From assembly GCF_002993885.1 (NCBI RefSeq), contig NZ_CM009578.1:1243251-1307250 (forward strand): a stretch of DNA of 64,000 nucleotides, written 5' to 3'. The stretch comes from Sphingopyxis lindanitolerans. GTDB taxonomy: Bacteria; Pseudomonadota; Alphaproteobacteria; Sphingomonadales; Sphingomonadaceae. Shown piece after piece: positions 16,398-25,807 of the stretch. Below the pieces are notes generated by a model. It saw only the letters and a list, made by a program, of their open reading frames with translations. It did no database searches and was not told the origin of the DNA. The translations under genes and the position numbers were made by a program. The number at the start of each line of letters is the position of its first letter. Position 1 is the first letter of the stretch.

Positions 16398-18042
16398 CGG
16401 CGGCCTCCCCGGTTTGCGGCTCCGCCGCGGCGGGTGCAGCTTCCGCTTCCACGGCCGGTTCGTCATCGAACCAGTGCGCGCGCGCCGCCATGATGATCTC
16501 GTTGCCCTGCTCTTCGCTGAGGCCATATTCGCCGAGAACGCCGCCCCGATCTTCTGCGCGCTCGGCCCGCTCGGCGCGTTCGCGCGATGGGCCGCGACGG
16601 TTGTCCTGGCGCTTCTTGGCGATCAGTTCGTCGGTCGCAAGGTCGGCGAGATCGTCGAGCGTCTTGATCCCCGCCTTGCCGAGAACGACGAGCATCGCTT
16701 CGGTGAGGTGCGGGATTTCGGCGAGATCGTCCTCGACGCCGAGTTCGCGACGTTCCTGGCGCGCGGCTTCCTCGCGGCGGTCGAGCGCTTCGGTCGCGCG
16801 GCTTTGCAGTTCCTGCGCCAGTTCCTCGTCAAAGCCTTCGATGCCCGCGAGTTCGTCGAGCGGCACATAGGCCACCTCCTCAAGCTCGCCGAAGCCCTCG
16901 GCGACCAGAAGCTGCGCGAGCGTCTCGTCGACGTCGAGTTCTTCCTGGAACATCGTCGAGCGTTCGACGAATTCGCGCTGGCGCTTCTCGCTCGCGTCGG
17001 CCTCGGTCATGATGTCGATCTGGCTGCCGGTAAGCTGGCTGGCGAGACGGACATTCTGGCCGCGGCGGCCGATGGCGAGGCTGAGCTGGTCGTCGGGGAC
17101 GACGACTTCGATGCGGCCGTCATCCTCGTCGATGACGACGCGCTGCACCGTCGCGGGCTGAAGCGCGTTGACGACGAAGGTCGCGGTATCTTCGGACCAG
17201 GGGATGATGTCGATCTTTTCGCCCTGCATTTCCTGAACGACCGCCTGGACGCGGCTGCCCTTCATGCCGACGCAAGCGCCGACGGGGTCGATCGAGCCGT
17301 CATAGCTGATCACGCCGATCTTGGCGCGCGAGCCGGGGTCGCGGGCGGCGGCCTTGATCTCGATGATGCCGTCATAGATTTCGGGCACTTCCTGCGCGAA
17401 CAGCTTCTTCATGAAGTCGGGGTGCGCGCGGGACAGGAAAATCTGCGGACCGCGATTTTCGCGGCGCACCGACAGGATGATCGCGCGGACGCGGTCGCCG
17501 ACGCGCATCAGTTCGCGCGGGATCTGCTGGTCGCGGCGGATCACGCCCTCGGCGCGGCCGAGATTGACGACGATATGGCCGAATTCGACCGATTTCACGA
17601 CGCCGGTGATGATCTCGTTGCCGCGATCCTTGAACTCTTCATACTGGCGCTCGCGATCGGCTTCGCGGACCTTCTGGAAGATGACCTGCTTCGCCGACTG
17701 GGCGTCGATGCGGCCAAGATCGACCGCGGGCAGCGGATCGACGATGAAGTCGCCGAGCTTGGCGTCCTTCTGCAGCTTCTGGCCGGCGGCAAGGTCGACC
17801 TGCTTGAAATAATCCTCGACCGTTTCGACCACCTCGACGACGCGCCACAGGCGCAGGTCGCCGGTCTGGACGTCGAGCTTGGCGCGAATGTCGTTCTCGG
17901 CGCCATAGCGCGCGCGCGCGGCGCGCTGGATCGCTTCTTCAATGGCCTCGATGACGATGCCCTTGTCGATCATCTTCTCGCTGGCGACGCTGTTGGCGAT
18001 CGCCAGCAGTTCGGCGCGGTTGGCGGAAATGGCAGTGGCCAT
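16378..18042 (-). CDS. nusA: Transcription termination/antitermination factor NusA
   Basis: RNA polymerase-associated factor controlling pausing, termination and antitermination. The 554-residue protein has the N-terminal domain ([20 protein letters not shown]), an S1 domain around [20 protein letters not shown] (about 130-200), two KH domains with [18 protein letters not shown] and [18 protein letters not shown], and acidic C-terminal repeats ending in an Ala/Glu tail. Length is typical of alphaproteobacterial NusA. It overlaps rimP by one base (TGATG) upstream and the ylxR homologue by 20 bases downstream, indicating tight coupling. Confidence 0.97.
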   Translation of the reverse strand: MATAISANRAELLAIANSVASEKMIDKGIVIEAIEEAIQRAARARYGAENDIRAKLDVQTGDLRLWRVVEVVETVEDYFKQVDLAAGQKLQKDAKLGDFIVDPLPAVDLGRIDAQSAKQVIFQKVREADRERQYEEFKDRGNEIITGVVKSVEFGHIVVNLGRAEGVIRRDQQIPRELMRVGDRVRAIILSVRRENRGPQIFLSRAHPDFMKKLFAQEVPEIYDGIIEIKAAARDPGSRAKIGVISYDGSIDPVGACVGMKGSRVQAVVQEMQGEKIDIIPWSEDTATFVVNALQPATVQRVVIDEDDGRIEVVVPDDQLSLAIGRRGQNVRLASQLTGSQIDIMTEADASEKRQREFVERSTMFQEELDVDETLAQLLVAEGFGELEEVAYVPLDELAGIEGFDEELAQELQSRATEALDRREEAARQERRELGVEDDLAEIPHLTEAMLVVLGKAGIKTLDDLADLATDELIAKKRQDNRRGPSRERAERAERAEDRGGVLGEYGLSEEQGNEIIMAARAHWFDDEPAVEAEAAPAAAEPQTGEAADADPAQ

Positions 18043-18587
18043 CAGTCCTGTCCTTCTTCTTCCATGTCGTCGGCGCCTTCGGTCGAAAGCGGGACGGTTG
18101 CGGCAATCAATTTGTCGGTGAGCACCAGCTTCGCCGTGTCGATCGCGTCGAACGGCAGCTTGTGCTCCACCTCTTCCTTATCCGTGATGCGGACGACATC
18201 GCCGTCGATGCCGACCAGCGTGCCGTTGAAACGCTGGCGCCCGTCCAGCTTTTCCTTCAGCGCGATCTTCGCCTCGTGCCCCGCCCAGTCGGCGAAGTCG
18301 GCGGGCCTCGTCAGCGGCCGGTCGATGCCGGGCGACGATACCTCGAGCCGATAGGCGACGTCGATCGGATCCTTGCCCGCTTCCTCAAGCGCGTCGAGCT
18401 GGGCCGAGATGCGGCGCGACAGGTCGGCGCAATCGTCGATCGTCAGCTGGCGCGTTTCGGGCCGCTCGGCCATCACCTGCAACGTCGGGTCGCTCTCGCC
18501 GCCGAAAAAGGCGACGCGCACGAGCGCCAGGCCCATCGCCTCGGCTTCGGGCGCGATGATCGCGTTGAGGGTGTCGAGATCGACCAA
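18042..18587 (-). CDS. rimP: Ribosome maturation factor RimP, TTG start
   Basis: Assembly factor for the 30S subunit. The 181-residue protein has the RimP N-terminal domain with IIAPEAEAMGLALVRVAFFGG and DDCADLSRRISAQLD, then VSSPGIDRPLTRPADF and a C-terminal SH3-like domain. The only start in frame before the conserved region is TTG at 18587, with GGGAAC a few bases upstream. It leads the rimP-nusA-ylxR-infB-DUF1697-rbfA operon, its stop overlapping the nusA start by one base. The non-ATG start could keep its level low. Confidence 0.94.
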   Translation of the reverse strand: MVDLDTLNAIIAPEAEAMGLALVRVAFFGGESDPTLQVMAERPETRQLTIDDCADLSRRISAQLDALEEAGKDPIDVAYRLEVSSPGIDRPLTRPADFADWAGHEAKIALKEKLDGRQRFNGTLVGIDGDVVRITDKEEVEHKLPFDAIDTAKLVLTDKLIAATVPLSTEGADDMEEEGQD

Positions 18588-19026
18588 CTTAAGTTCCCAA
18601 TTCGGTTGACCGGAAAAGCACGCGGGAATTGCCGCCGCGGCCCGCGGCCCCGACGTCCCAACTGGCTAACCATGTCAAGAAGTAGGCGGCATATAGGCGT
18701 GTTGCGGAGAGTCGGCAAGGGGAGAATGGAGAGGATGACGGCCTGCGACCAATTGCCGCCTTCCGACGTCACGAAAGGGATGTCTGTATTGGGGTGGGAA
18801 ACTGCCTTTCAATGTCGTCATGCTGAACTCGTTTCAGCATCCATGGCCTGCGTTCGCGTTCAGCGCCGCGCCGAAGGAGAGCTAGGCCATGGACCCTGAA
18901 ACAAGTTCAGGGTGACGAAGAAGAGTAGGGCGGCTTCCAATCGCTTGCTGCCATTCGTGCCAATTTGGACGGAATGACCGGAATCGACCAATTGCGGACA
19001 TTGGATAATTGTGAGAGTTTTGTTTG
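18588..19026. other. Intergenic region between rimP and the lipoprotein gene, with a repeat
   Basis: About 440 bases with no supported gene. It should hold the promoter of the rimP operon (minus strand) and of the lipoprotein gene (plus strand), but no clear -35/-10 pair stands out. The middle holds family B copy 2 (18816-18917). Confidence 0.6.
18816..18917. repeat. Palindromic repeat, family B copy 2
   Basis: Arms cgtcatgctgaactcgtttc and gaaacaagttcagggtgacg flank a core with GCGCCGAAGGAGAGCTAGGCC. GGCCATGG-type boxes lie on both arms. It is closely similar to the copy at 56848 and to the split copy at 2904. Confidence 0.85.
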
Positions 19027-19635
19027 ATGAATGCTGCCATCCTGAAAGCGGCTGTAGCCTTGTTGGTGCTCGTCTCATGCGCGCCCGGCACCGACAACGA
19101 CGAAAAGCAAGACGCCCAATTGGAAACCCGGGGCCCATCACCAAAGTCAGCACCGGCAGTGCCTCCGCCCTCCATCCGGCGGAAAACGCAGACTGCAAGA
19201 TGCACGGGAGTGGACAGAAGTGATCATCCTCAGACGCTGGTACTCGAATCCCGGTGGGTTCCCGATGAGGGTCGGGCAGTAATCTTCGTGATGGAGGATT
19301 CGACTGGACTTCTGAAACCGGGCAACTGGCTTGAAGACCTGTCGGCGTCATTGAGTGAGAGTGATCGCAGGGGCGGGATCGTTTGGAAATGGGACGGTCA
19401 AGAAGGAATGCTTTCCAAACGCGTGGGCGATCGATTCCTTCGCATCACTTTTACGCAGCATGACTTTGCATCTGCGTCTGTTGTATATCTGACTCGCCCT
19501 TATTCAGAGGACGAGGAGACTGCCTTACGCTTTTCAGAGGGCGGATGGCTTTCACTCGCCGGTCATTGCCGTCTCTTTTATGGCAATGAGCTGAGAAGTT
19601 ACAAGAACGGTCCTCCGACGCCCAATATACTCTGA
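19027..19635 (+). CDS. Putative lipoprotein of unknown function, lower GC than its neighbours
   Basis: A 202-residue product with an export signal MNAAILKAAVALLVLVSCA whose Cys at about residue 18 fits a lipobox (LVSC). After a polar Pro/Ser linker the mature part has LESRWVPDEGRAVIFVMEDS, WKWDGQEGMLSKR and FLRITFTQHDF. I do not recognise a family. Codon use is less GC-rich than neighbouring genes, and a family B repeat lies just upstream, which suggests recent acquisition. ATG at 19027 is preferred to the TTG just before it. Nothing around it indicates a role. Confidence 0.7.
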   Translation: MNAAILKAAVALLVLVSCAPGTDNDEKQDAQLETRGPSPKSAPAVPPPSIRRKTQTARCTGVDRSDHPQTLVLESRWVPDEGRAVIFVMEDSTGLLKPGNWLEDLSASLSESDRRGGIVWKWDGQEGMLSKRVGDRFLRITFTQHDFASASVVYLTRPYSEDEETALRFSEGGWLSLAGHCRLFYGNELRSYKNGPPTPNIL

Positions 19636-19714
19636 GCGACCGCTTCCCACCCCAATGCCGCCAATCGCCGATTCCCCCTTCCCTCACGCTCCGCACCATG
19701 CTCATGGCGCCGCC

Positions 19715-20509
19715 ATGACCGACGACTCTCCCCTGCTCGCCCTCGCCAATGTCCGCGTCATGGCCGACGAGACGTGCATCCTCGATCTGCCCGCGCTGAC
19801 CATCGCCGACGGCGAGAGCACCGCGATCCTCGGCGCCAACGGGTCGGGCAAGTCGACGCTGGTCAAGCTGATCGCGCGGGACCTTTATCCGGCTTATGGC
19901 GCCGACGTTCGCATTTTCGGGCAGGATAGCTGGAACGTCTTCGAACTGCGCACGCTGCTCGGGATCGTCTCGACGACGATGCAGCTCGATTTCGACGCCG
20001 ATCCGCCGCTCGAAGCGCTCGACTGCGTCGTCTCGGGCTTCTTCGCCTCGCGCGGGCTGTGGGCGCATCAGCACTACACGCAAGAGATGGTCGACGTGTC
20101 GCGCACCGCGCTCGAGGAGGTCGGCGCGACCCATCTGATCGGGCGCAGCATGGCGAGCCTGTCGACCGGCGAGGCGCGCCGCGTCCTGATCGCCCGCGCG
20201 CTCGCGCACCGGCCGCGCGCGCTGCTGCTCGACGAACCGTGCGCCGGGCTCGACCCTGCGGCGCGGCACCATTTTCTCGACATGCTGCGCGGCGTCGCGC
20301 GCGGCGGCACGACGCTGATCCTCGTCACCCACCATATCGAGGAAATATTGCCCGAGATCGGCCGCATCGTGATGTTGCAGGACGGGCGCGTGCTGCACGA
20401 CGGCGCCAAGACGGACCTGCTCGCCAGCGATGCACTGACCGCCCTCTTCGGCCTGCCCATTACGGTGTCGCGGCGCGGCGACTGGTACGACGCCGCCATC
20501 GTCCACTGA
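19715..20509 (+). CDS. ABC transporter ATP-binding protein, lone ATPase
   Basis: ATPase subunit of an ABC system. The 264-residue product has Walker A GANGSGKS (residues 40-47), a signature reading SLSTGEARR in place of LSGGQ, Walker B ALLLDEPCAGLD and the H loop LVTHHIEE. It resembles YlmA/ModF-type single ATPases. No permease or binding protein gene is adjacent; the next gene is a CDF transporter 38 bases later. A longer start at 19655 adds a His-rich, poorly conserved leader and is less likely. The substrate is unknown. Confidence 0.88.
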   Translation: MTDDSPLLALANVRVMADETCILDLPALTIADGESTAILGANGSGKSTLVKLIARDLYPAYGADVRIFGQDSWNVFELRTLLGIVSTTMQLDFDADPPLEALDCVVSGFFASRGLWAHQHYTQEMVDVSRTALEEVGATHLIGRSMASLSTGEARRVLIARALAHRPRALLLDEPCAGLDPAARHHFLDMLRGVARGGTTLILVTHHIEEILPEIGRIVMLQDGRVLHDGAKTDLLASDALTALFGLPITVSRRGDWYDAAIVH

Positions 20510-20547
20510 CCACTTGCGATAATTTTTCCATAGGTTAGGCAGCGGGC

Positions 20548-21456
20548 ATGTCGCTCGACAGCGAAATCGACGCGCTGACGCACAATCATGTCTATCTGGG
20601 CAAGCGGCACGATGAGAATGCGCGCCGCACCCTGTGGGTCGTGCTGCTGACCGCGGTGATGATGGTCGCGGAGATCGCCGCGGGAATCGCCTTCAACTCG
20701 ATGGCCCTACTGGCCGATGGCTTTCACATGGCGACGCACGCCGGCGCGCTCGGCATCGCGGCGCTCGCCTATCGCTATGCCAAGCGGCACGCGACGAGCG
20801 GCCGCTACAGCTTCGGCACCGGCAAGGTCGGCGACCTCGCGGGCTTCGCCTCGGCGCTGGTGCTGGGGATCGTCGCGATCGGCATCGCGTGGGAATCGGT
20901 CGCGCGCCTGCTCGATCCGAGCCCGGTCGAATTCGGCGAGGCGACGATCGTCGCGGTCGTCGGGCTGGCAGTCAATATCGTCAGCGCGCTGCTGCTGGGA
21001 CACGGGCATGATCACGGGCATGATCACGCCGGCCACGATCATCACCATCACGAGCGCGACAATAATATGCGCTCGGCCTATCTGCATGTGATCGCCGACG
21101 CGCTGACCTCGGTCCTCGCGATCGCCGCGCTGCTCGGCGGCCGCTATCTCGGCTGGACGTGGCTCGATCCGGCGATGGGCGTCGCGGGGGCGATCGTCAT
21201 CGCGCTCTGGTCCTGGTCGCTGATGCGCGACACCGCCTCGGTCTTGCTCGACGCGACCGATACCGAACTGGAGGCCGAGATTCGCACGCTCGTCGAAGGA
21301 CCGGGCGATGCGAAAATCCTCGACCTCCACGTCTGGCGTGTCGGCCCCGCCGCGCATTCGGCGATCGTCAGCGTCACCGGCGCCGCGCGCGCGACGATCG
21401 GCGAGCGGTTGCGGCCGGTGCATGAAATCGAGCATCTGACGATCGAGATACGCTAG
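20548..21456 (+). CDS. CDF-family metal cation exporter (DmeF-like)
   Basis: Inner-membrane proton-coupled exporter of divalent metals such as cobalt, nickel, zinc or cadmium. The 302-residue protein has six predicted membrane segments, the conserved FNSMALLADGFHMATHA region in segment 2 and HVIADALTSVLA in segment 5 that form the metal site, and a long His/Asp-rich loop between segments 4 and 5 (GHGHDHGHDH and HDHHHHERD). A C-terminal cytoplasmic domain follows. The His loop and ADGFHM motif fit the DmeF type, often cobalt/nickel. No metal-responsive regulator is next to it. Confidence 0.93.
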   Translation: MSLDSEIDALTHNHVYLGKRHDENARRTLWVVLLTAVMMVAEIAAGIAFNSMALLADGFHMATHAGALGIAALAYRYAKRHATSGRYSFGTGKVGDLAGFASALVLGIVAIGIAWESVARLLDPSPVEFGEATIVAVVGLAVNIVSALLLGHGHDHGHDHAGHDHHHHERDNNMRSAYLHVIADALTSVLAIAALLGGRYLGWTWLDPAMGVAGAIVIALWSWSLMRDTASVLLDATDTELEAEIRTLVEGPGDAKILDLHVWRVGPAAHSAIVSVTGAARATIGERLRPVHEIEHLTIEIR

Positions 21457-21575
21457 GATCACCTGTCCCCCTGCGGCACAGGCCATCGGCGGCGAAACAC
21501 TTTATTGGCGTTTCGGGGCATAAGACAGGGTGAGAGCCGCCGCGCGAATCGGCCGTGGAGATTTTGACGCGACCC

Positions 21576-22706
21576 ATGAAGCCCGAACTCCATCTTGCCG
21601 CCCGCTCCGCGTGGCGCGATCCGGCGCCGGAGAAACCGGCGGGGCCGGGGCGTGAATATTGGGGGATGCTGGCCGCGATCACGATCGTCGCCTGCCTCGC
21701 GCTCATGCTGTCGACGGGGCAATATCGGCCGCGCGGTTTCGGCCCCTATAGCGTCAGCGTGCCGTTGACCTTCAAGCCCTATGATCCGGCGCGCTGGGCG
21801 GTGATGAACGCCGACACCTATGAGGATGCGCTCAAGATCGATCCGACGCTGCCGGACCCCGCCAGCGTCGGCTATGCCGATGCGAGCGCGCTGGCGCCCG
21901 CCACCCCGGCCGAGTTGCAGCAGGAAGCCTTTGTCGGCCCGCCCGCCAAACCCTATGCTTTTCGCGGCCTGACCGCGCTCGACCGCGAGCGCGCCCATTA
22001 TTGCCTGACCTCGGCGATCTATTACGAAGCGGCGTCCGAAAGCGACGACGGCATGCGCGGCGTCGCGCAGGTCATCGTCAATCGCGCCCGCCATCCCAGC
22101 TTTCCCAACACCATCTGCGGCGTCGTCTTTCAGGGGTCCGAACGCGCCGGCGTGTGCCAGTTCACCTTCGCCTGCGACGGCGCGATGGCGCGCGCGCCCG
22201 AGCAGCGAAACTGGCTGCGCGCGAGCCGCATCGCCGCGGCCGCGCTGAGCGGCACTGTCTTTCCGGCGGTCGGGCTCGCGACCCATTATCACACGACCGC
22301 GATCTGGCCGCGCTGGGGCAAGAGCCTGGTGATGACCAATATCGTCGGCGCGCATATCTTTCACCGCTGGCGCGGCCGCTGGGGCATGCCCGACGCCTTC
22401 CGCACCCCCTATATGGGCCGCGAGCCGGTTCCCGGCCCCTATCTGCCGATCGCGCAGCAACTCGCGATCCTCAAGGGCAAGGGCCGGGCCGGTGCCGGCG
22501 CTGACCGGCGCCGCGGCGCCGCTGCCCAATGTCGCCCCCGCGCCGCTGCCCGGCACGATGGGCGCCGCGCCGTCCGCCGCCCCGCCAGCCGCGCCGACCG
22601 CGGCGCCGCCGCCGACCTATACCGATCCGCGGCTCAACCAATCGGGTCAGATCAGGGAAGAATTCAGCAAGAGCGGGGAGTGGATTCGCTGACCGAAGCC
22701 GCCTAG
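21576..22706 (+). CDS. SleB-like cell wall hydrolase with an apparent C-terminal frameshift
   Basis: Predicted peptidoglycan hydrolase of the PF07486 family. A single N-terminal membrane segment (MLAAITIVACLALML) anchors a domain with ERAHYCLTSAIYYEAASES, QVIVNRARHPSFPNTICGVV and CQFTFACDG, then THYHTTAIWPRWGKS. After about residue 310 the reading becomes an Arg/Ala-rich string (GADRRRGAAAQCRPRAAARH). The +1 frame from about 22486 instead reads GPVPALTGAAAPLPNV, a Pro/Ala linker and RLNQSGQIREEFSKSGEWIR, with a stop at 22692. An extra base in the gggccgggcc run near 22481-22490 explains this. ATG at 21576 is preferred over GTG at 21555. Confidence 0.85.
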   Translation: MKPELHLAARSAWRDPAPEKPAGPGREYWGMLAAITIVACLALMLSTGQYRPRGFGPYSVSVPLTFKPYDPARWAVMNADTYEDALKIDPTLPDPASVGYADASALAPATPAELQQEAFVGPPAKPYAFRGLTALDRERAHYCLTSAIYYEAASESDDGMRGVAQVIVNRARHPSFPNTICGVVFQGSERAGVCQFTFACDGAMARAPEQRNWLRASRIAAAALSGTVFPAVGLATHYHTTAIWPRWGKSLVMTNIVGAHIFHRWRGRWGMPDAFRTPYMGREPVPGPYLPIAQQLAILKGKGRAGAGADRRRGAAAQCRPRAAARHDGRRAVRRPASRADRGAAADLYRSAAQPIGSDQGRIQQERGVDSLTEAA

Positions 22707-22738
22707 TCTTGCCCCCTACAGCGTCAGGGAGACAGGGC

Positions 22739-23125
22739 ATGGGACATGTAAAAGGCATCGGCGGACTGTTCTTTCGCGCCCGCGATCCAGAGGCGCTGAA
22801 CGCCTGGTATCGTGACCGGCTCGGCGTGGGCGGCGGGATCAGCGCCGACGACAGCGCGCCGGTCAACCAATGGGTATGGACCGTCACCGGCGGGCCGCTC
22901 GTCTTTTCGCCGTTCAAGGCCGACACCGATTATTTCCCCGCCGACCGGCAATATATGATCAACCTGCGCGTCGACGACCTCGACGCCGTCCTCGCGCCGT
23001 TTCGCGCGGCGGGGGAAGAGGTGATCACCAAGACGGAGTGGGACGATCCGAGCGTCGGCCGCTTCGCGCGCGTCCACGACCCGGAGGGGAATCCGATCGA
23101 GCTTTGGGAGCCGCCGGCGAAATAG
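22739..23125 (+). CDS. Glyoxalase/bleomycin-resistance superfamily protein
   Basis: A 128-residue vicinal-oxygen-chelate fold protein. It reads GIGGLFFRARDPEALNAWYRDRLG at the start and INLRVDDLDAVLAPFRAAG, then RVHDPEGNPIELWEP at the end, the usual glyoxalase-like domain with metal ligands in the last strand. The substrate cannot be told; glyoxalase I itself, bleomycin resistance and dioxygenase-type roles are alternatives. It is placed on its own between the hydrolase and an inverted repeat. Confidence 0.85.
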   Translation: MGHVKGIGGLFFRARDPEALNAWYRDRLGVGGGISADDSAPVNQWVWTVTGGPLVFSPFKADTDYFPADRQYMINLRVDDLDAVLAPFRAAGEEVITKTEWDDPSVGRFARVHDPEGNPIELWEPPAK

Positions 23126-23132
23126 AGCCATA

Positions 23133-23228
23133 GTCATTGCGAGGAGCCGAAGGCGACGCGGCAATCTCCAGCTATCGGCCTTGCGCCGGGCCGATAGCTG
23201 GAGATTGCTTCGCTGCGCTCGCAATGAC
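23133..23228. repeat. Palindromic repeat, family C copy 1
   Basis: Outer arms gtcattgcgag and ctcgcaatgac enclose an inner perfect pair aatctccagctatcggcc / ggccgatagctggagatt. The same element occurs at 56008. It lies at the 3' ends of two convergent genes and may end transcription both ways. Confidence 0.88.
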
Positions 23229-23236
23229 GGGGGCTG

Positions 23237-24949
23237 TTACCGCCCCTGGCTGCGCCAGCGCTTGACGACGCGCTCGAGGATTTCGGCCTCGCCGCCAGTC
23301 TCGCGCCACAGTTTCGAGAACATCGGATCGCTCGACGCGGGCCTTTTATCCTCGTCGAGCGTGTCGAGATGGACGCGGATCGGGATCGACACGCCCTCGC
23401 CGCAAATAATACATTCGCGGTTGCGCAGCGCCGGGATCGAATCGATGAAGCCGCGCGCCCCCTCGGGCATCGCGGCCTTGACGAAATGCTGGTCGCGCTC
23501 GTTGTTGAGGCGCATCGAGATGATCGTGCCGCACTGCGACAGCACGCCTTCGGCCAGATCGGACGGGCGCTGGGTGATCAGGCCCAGCGACACGCCATAT
23601 TTACGGCCTTCCTTGGCGATCCGTTCGAGGATCTTGCGAACCGACTGGCCCTGGCCGATGTCCTTGGCCGGGATATAGCGGTGGGCTTCCTCGCAGACGA
23701 GCAGGATCGGGCGCTGCGGCTCGCCGCGCGACCAGATCGCATAGTCGAAGGTCAGGCGCGCGAGCACCGCGACGACGACCGACGTAATGTCCGAGGGAAC
23801 CCCCGACACGTCGATGATCGAGATCGGCCGGCCGTCCGACGGCAGGCGGAAGATCTTGCCGATGAAATTCGCCATCGTGTCGGCGACGAGCATGCCCGAG
23901 AACATGAAATTATAGCGCGGGTCGGCGCGCATTTCCTCGATCTTGCCCTTGATCCGCATGAAGGGGGCCGACGAGGTCGCCTTGTCGAGCTTGCCCATCT
24001 CGTTCGTGAGGATGTTGAGCAGGTCGGAGAGCAGATAGGGAATCGGCGAATCGACCGTCAGCTTGGTCATCCCCTCGGCCATGCGGTTCTTCTGCCGCGC
24101 CTGGAGCAGGCATTTGGCGAGCACGTCGCAATCGCTCTGGCGGTCGCGGCCCTCGCTGGTGACGAAAACCTCGCAATGCTCCTCGAAGTTCATCAGCCAA
24201 TAGGGCATGGCGAGATTGTCGACGTCGAACAGCGCGCCGGTGCCCTTGAAGGCCGCCGAATATTCGCCGTGCGGGTCGATCATCACGATATGGCCCTGCG
24301 GCGAAAGCTCGCAGATCTTGTGGAGGATCAGCGCCGCGCTCGTCGACTTGCCGGTGCCGGTCGACCCGAGCAGCGCGAAATGCTTGCCGAGCATCGCATC
24401 GACATAAAGCGAACCGCGAATGTCGCGCGTCGGATAGATCGTCCCGATCTCGACATGCGCGCGTTCGTCGGCGGCATAGATTTGCTTGAGGTCGTGGCTG
24501 GTCGCCGCATAGACCTGACCGCCCGGAATCGGATAGCGCGTCACGCCGCGGCGGAAATTGTGGATACGGCCGGTGATTTTTTCTTCGTCGCCCTCGCCGA
24601 GGAAGTCGATCGTCGCGACGATCAGCCCTTCGCCGCGCTCGTGCATCTGCTGGTCGCGGATGCTGGCGACGAGCCAGATATTGCCGACGCGGATCTTGAC
24701 CTGCGCGCCGACCTGCCCGGCCATCGCGACCGCCCCGTCGCTCGACGACGTCAATTGGCCGATCGTCGCGGCATCGAGCAGGATCCGCGAGGCCGAGCCC
24801 GAAATATCGATCACTTCGCCGATCAGCAGATCGTCGCGATGATGAGTGGCGACCGGCGCGACGGCCGCGGCGGTTCCGCCGCCGGCAAGCCGGACGTGCT
24901 GCGCCGCCGTCAAGTCCCCGGCGCCGAACCCGCCGCCCTGCATATCCAT
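23237..24949 (-). CDS. HerA-like hexameric ATPase (DUF87)
   Basis: HerA/FtsK-type DNA translocase-like ATPase. The 570-residue product begins with a HAS-barrel-like domain (DDLLIGEVIDISGSASRIL), then Walker A GSTGTGKSTS, Walker B PILLVCEEAHRYIP, an arginine-finger region GVSLGLITQRPSDLAEGVLS and a C-terminal FVKAAMPEGARGF stretch. HerA of archaea and of some phage-defence systems works with NurA or Sir2-type partners; none is seen here. Its neighbours are an unrelated glyoxalase and a TIGR02186 gene. The start at 24949 has a GGGGGC ribosome-like site. Confidence 0.9.
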   Translation of the reverse strand: MDMQGGGFGAGDLTAAQHVRLAGGGTAAAVAPVATHHRDDLLIGEVIDISGSASRILLDAATIGQLTSSSDGAVAMAGQVGAQVKIRVGNIWLVASIRDQQMHERGEGLIVATIDFLGEGDEEKITGRIHNFRRGVTRYPIPGGQVYAATSHDLKQIYAADERAHVEIGTIYPTRDIRGSLYVDAMLGKHFALLGSTGTGKSTSAALILHKICELSPQGHIVMIDPHGEYSAAFKGTGALFDVDNLAMPYWLMNFEEHCEVFVTSEGRDRQSDCDVLAKCLLQARQKNRMAEGMTKLTVDSPIPYLLSDLLNILTNEMGKLDKATSSAPFMRIKGKIEEMRADPRYNFMFSGMLVADTMANFIGKIFRLPSDGRPISIIDVSGVPSDITSVVVAVLARLTFDYAIWSRGEPQRPILLVCEEAHRYIPAKDIGQGQSVRKILERIAKEGRKYGVSLGLITQRPSDLAEGVLSQCGTIISMRLNNERDQHFVKAAMPEGARGFIDSIPALRNRECIICGEGVSIPIRVHLDTLDEDKRPASSDPMFSKLWRETGGEAEILERVVKRWRSQGR

Positions 24950-25036
24950 ATCAAGCCCCCGCCTTATATCGTTCCGGCGTCGCTTATCGCAGGCGAGGGT
25001 AAACAAAGCGCTTATGCTGAACGCGCGGCGAACCGC

Positions 25037-25807
25037 TCAGCGGCGGCGGAAAGCGGCCGATGCGCCATAGCCGAGGAGCAGCGAAAGCGCGACCGCGGTC
25101 AGCCCATAAAGAAAGCCGTGACGCTCGGCGGCGAGCGCCACGAACCGTTCGAACCCGGCCTTGCGGATCTGGACGTCGCGCGAGGCGACCGCGATCACGC
25201 GGCCCCGGCTGATCAGATAGGTTTCGGCGCGATAGGTGCCGACGGGCACGCGCGCGGGCACCGGGATGCGGGCGCGATAGAGCACGCCCTCGCTGATCTC
25301 GACCGCGCTTGGATTTTCATAGAACAGCCCTGCGCGGCGATAGAGGTCGATCAGGCCCCCCTCGAAGCGCGCGAGCTTCTTCGCTTCCGAAAAGCCCGCG
25401 GGCGACATCGACAGATTGTCGAGGCCGAGTTCGAAGATCGCGGCGGTGCGCTCGTCGACCAGCTTGTCGATCGGCCGCGACGATCCGATCGCGTAAAAAC
25501 CGGGCGAGGTGCGCAGCCGAATGCTGCTCGCATTGACCCAGATTCCCGCCACGCGCTGCTTTTCGCGCAGGATGATCGGCCGCACCGGCCCCTTCAGCAC
25601 GACGACGATGTCGGTGCGATCGTCGGGAAGCCGCTGCCCCGGATAGAGGATCGCGCCGAACAGCAGCAATTCCTCGCCGGTGAAGCTGTACTGGATATCG
25701 ATCGCGCGGCTCGACACGTCGGGCACGAGGCGCGGATCATCGGCGCGCGCCGCCGTCGCGGTCAGTATCAGCGCCGCTGCGCAGGCCAGGGCGCCAAACC
25801 CCCTCAT
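25037..25807 (-). CDS. TIGR02186 family exported membrane protein
   Basis: A 256-residue protein found beside TauE/SafE exporters. It has a signal peptide (GALACAAALILTATAARA), a beta-rich domain with LVPDVSSRAIDIQYSFTGEELLLFG and VVVLKGPVRPIILREKQR, and one C-terminal membrane segment (GLTAVALSLLLGYGASAAF). The start ATG overlaps the TauE/SafE stop (ATGA), which fixes it and shows co-translation. Probably exposed in the periplasm. Its role is unknown; the constant pairing suggests a role in sulfur-anion export or sensing. Confidence 0.88.
   Translation of the reverse strand: MRGFGALACAAALILTATAARADDPRLVPDVSSRAIDIQYSFTGEELLLFGAILYPGQRLPDDRTDIVVVLKGPVRPIILREKQRVAGIWVNASSIRLRTSPGFYAIGSSRPIDKLVDERTAAIFELGLDNLSMSPAGFSEAKKLARFEGGLIDLYRRAGLFYENPSAVEISEGVLYRARIPVPARVPVGTYRAETYLISRGRVIAVASRDVQIRKAGFERFVALAAERHGFLYGLTAVALSLLLGYGASAAFRRR

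Noticed and set aside
23237..24949. HerA-like ATPase as part of a phage defence system
   Set aside because: Known HerA defence loci carry a Sir2, DUF4297 or NurA-type partner. None is adjacent, and single HerA-like genes are common in alphaproteobacteria.
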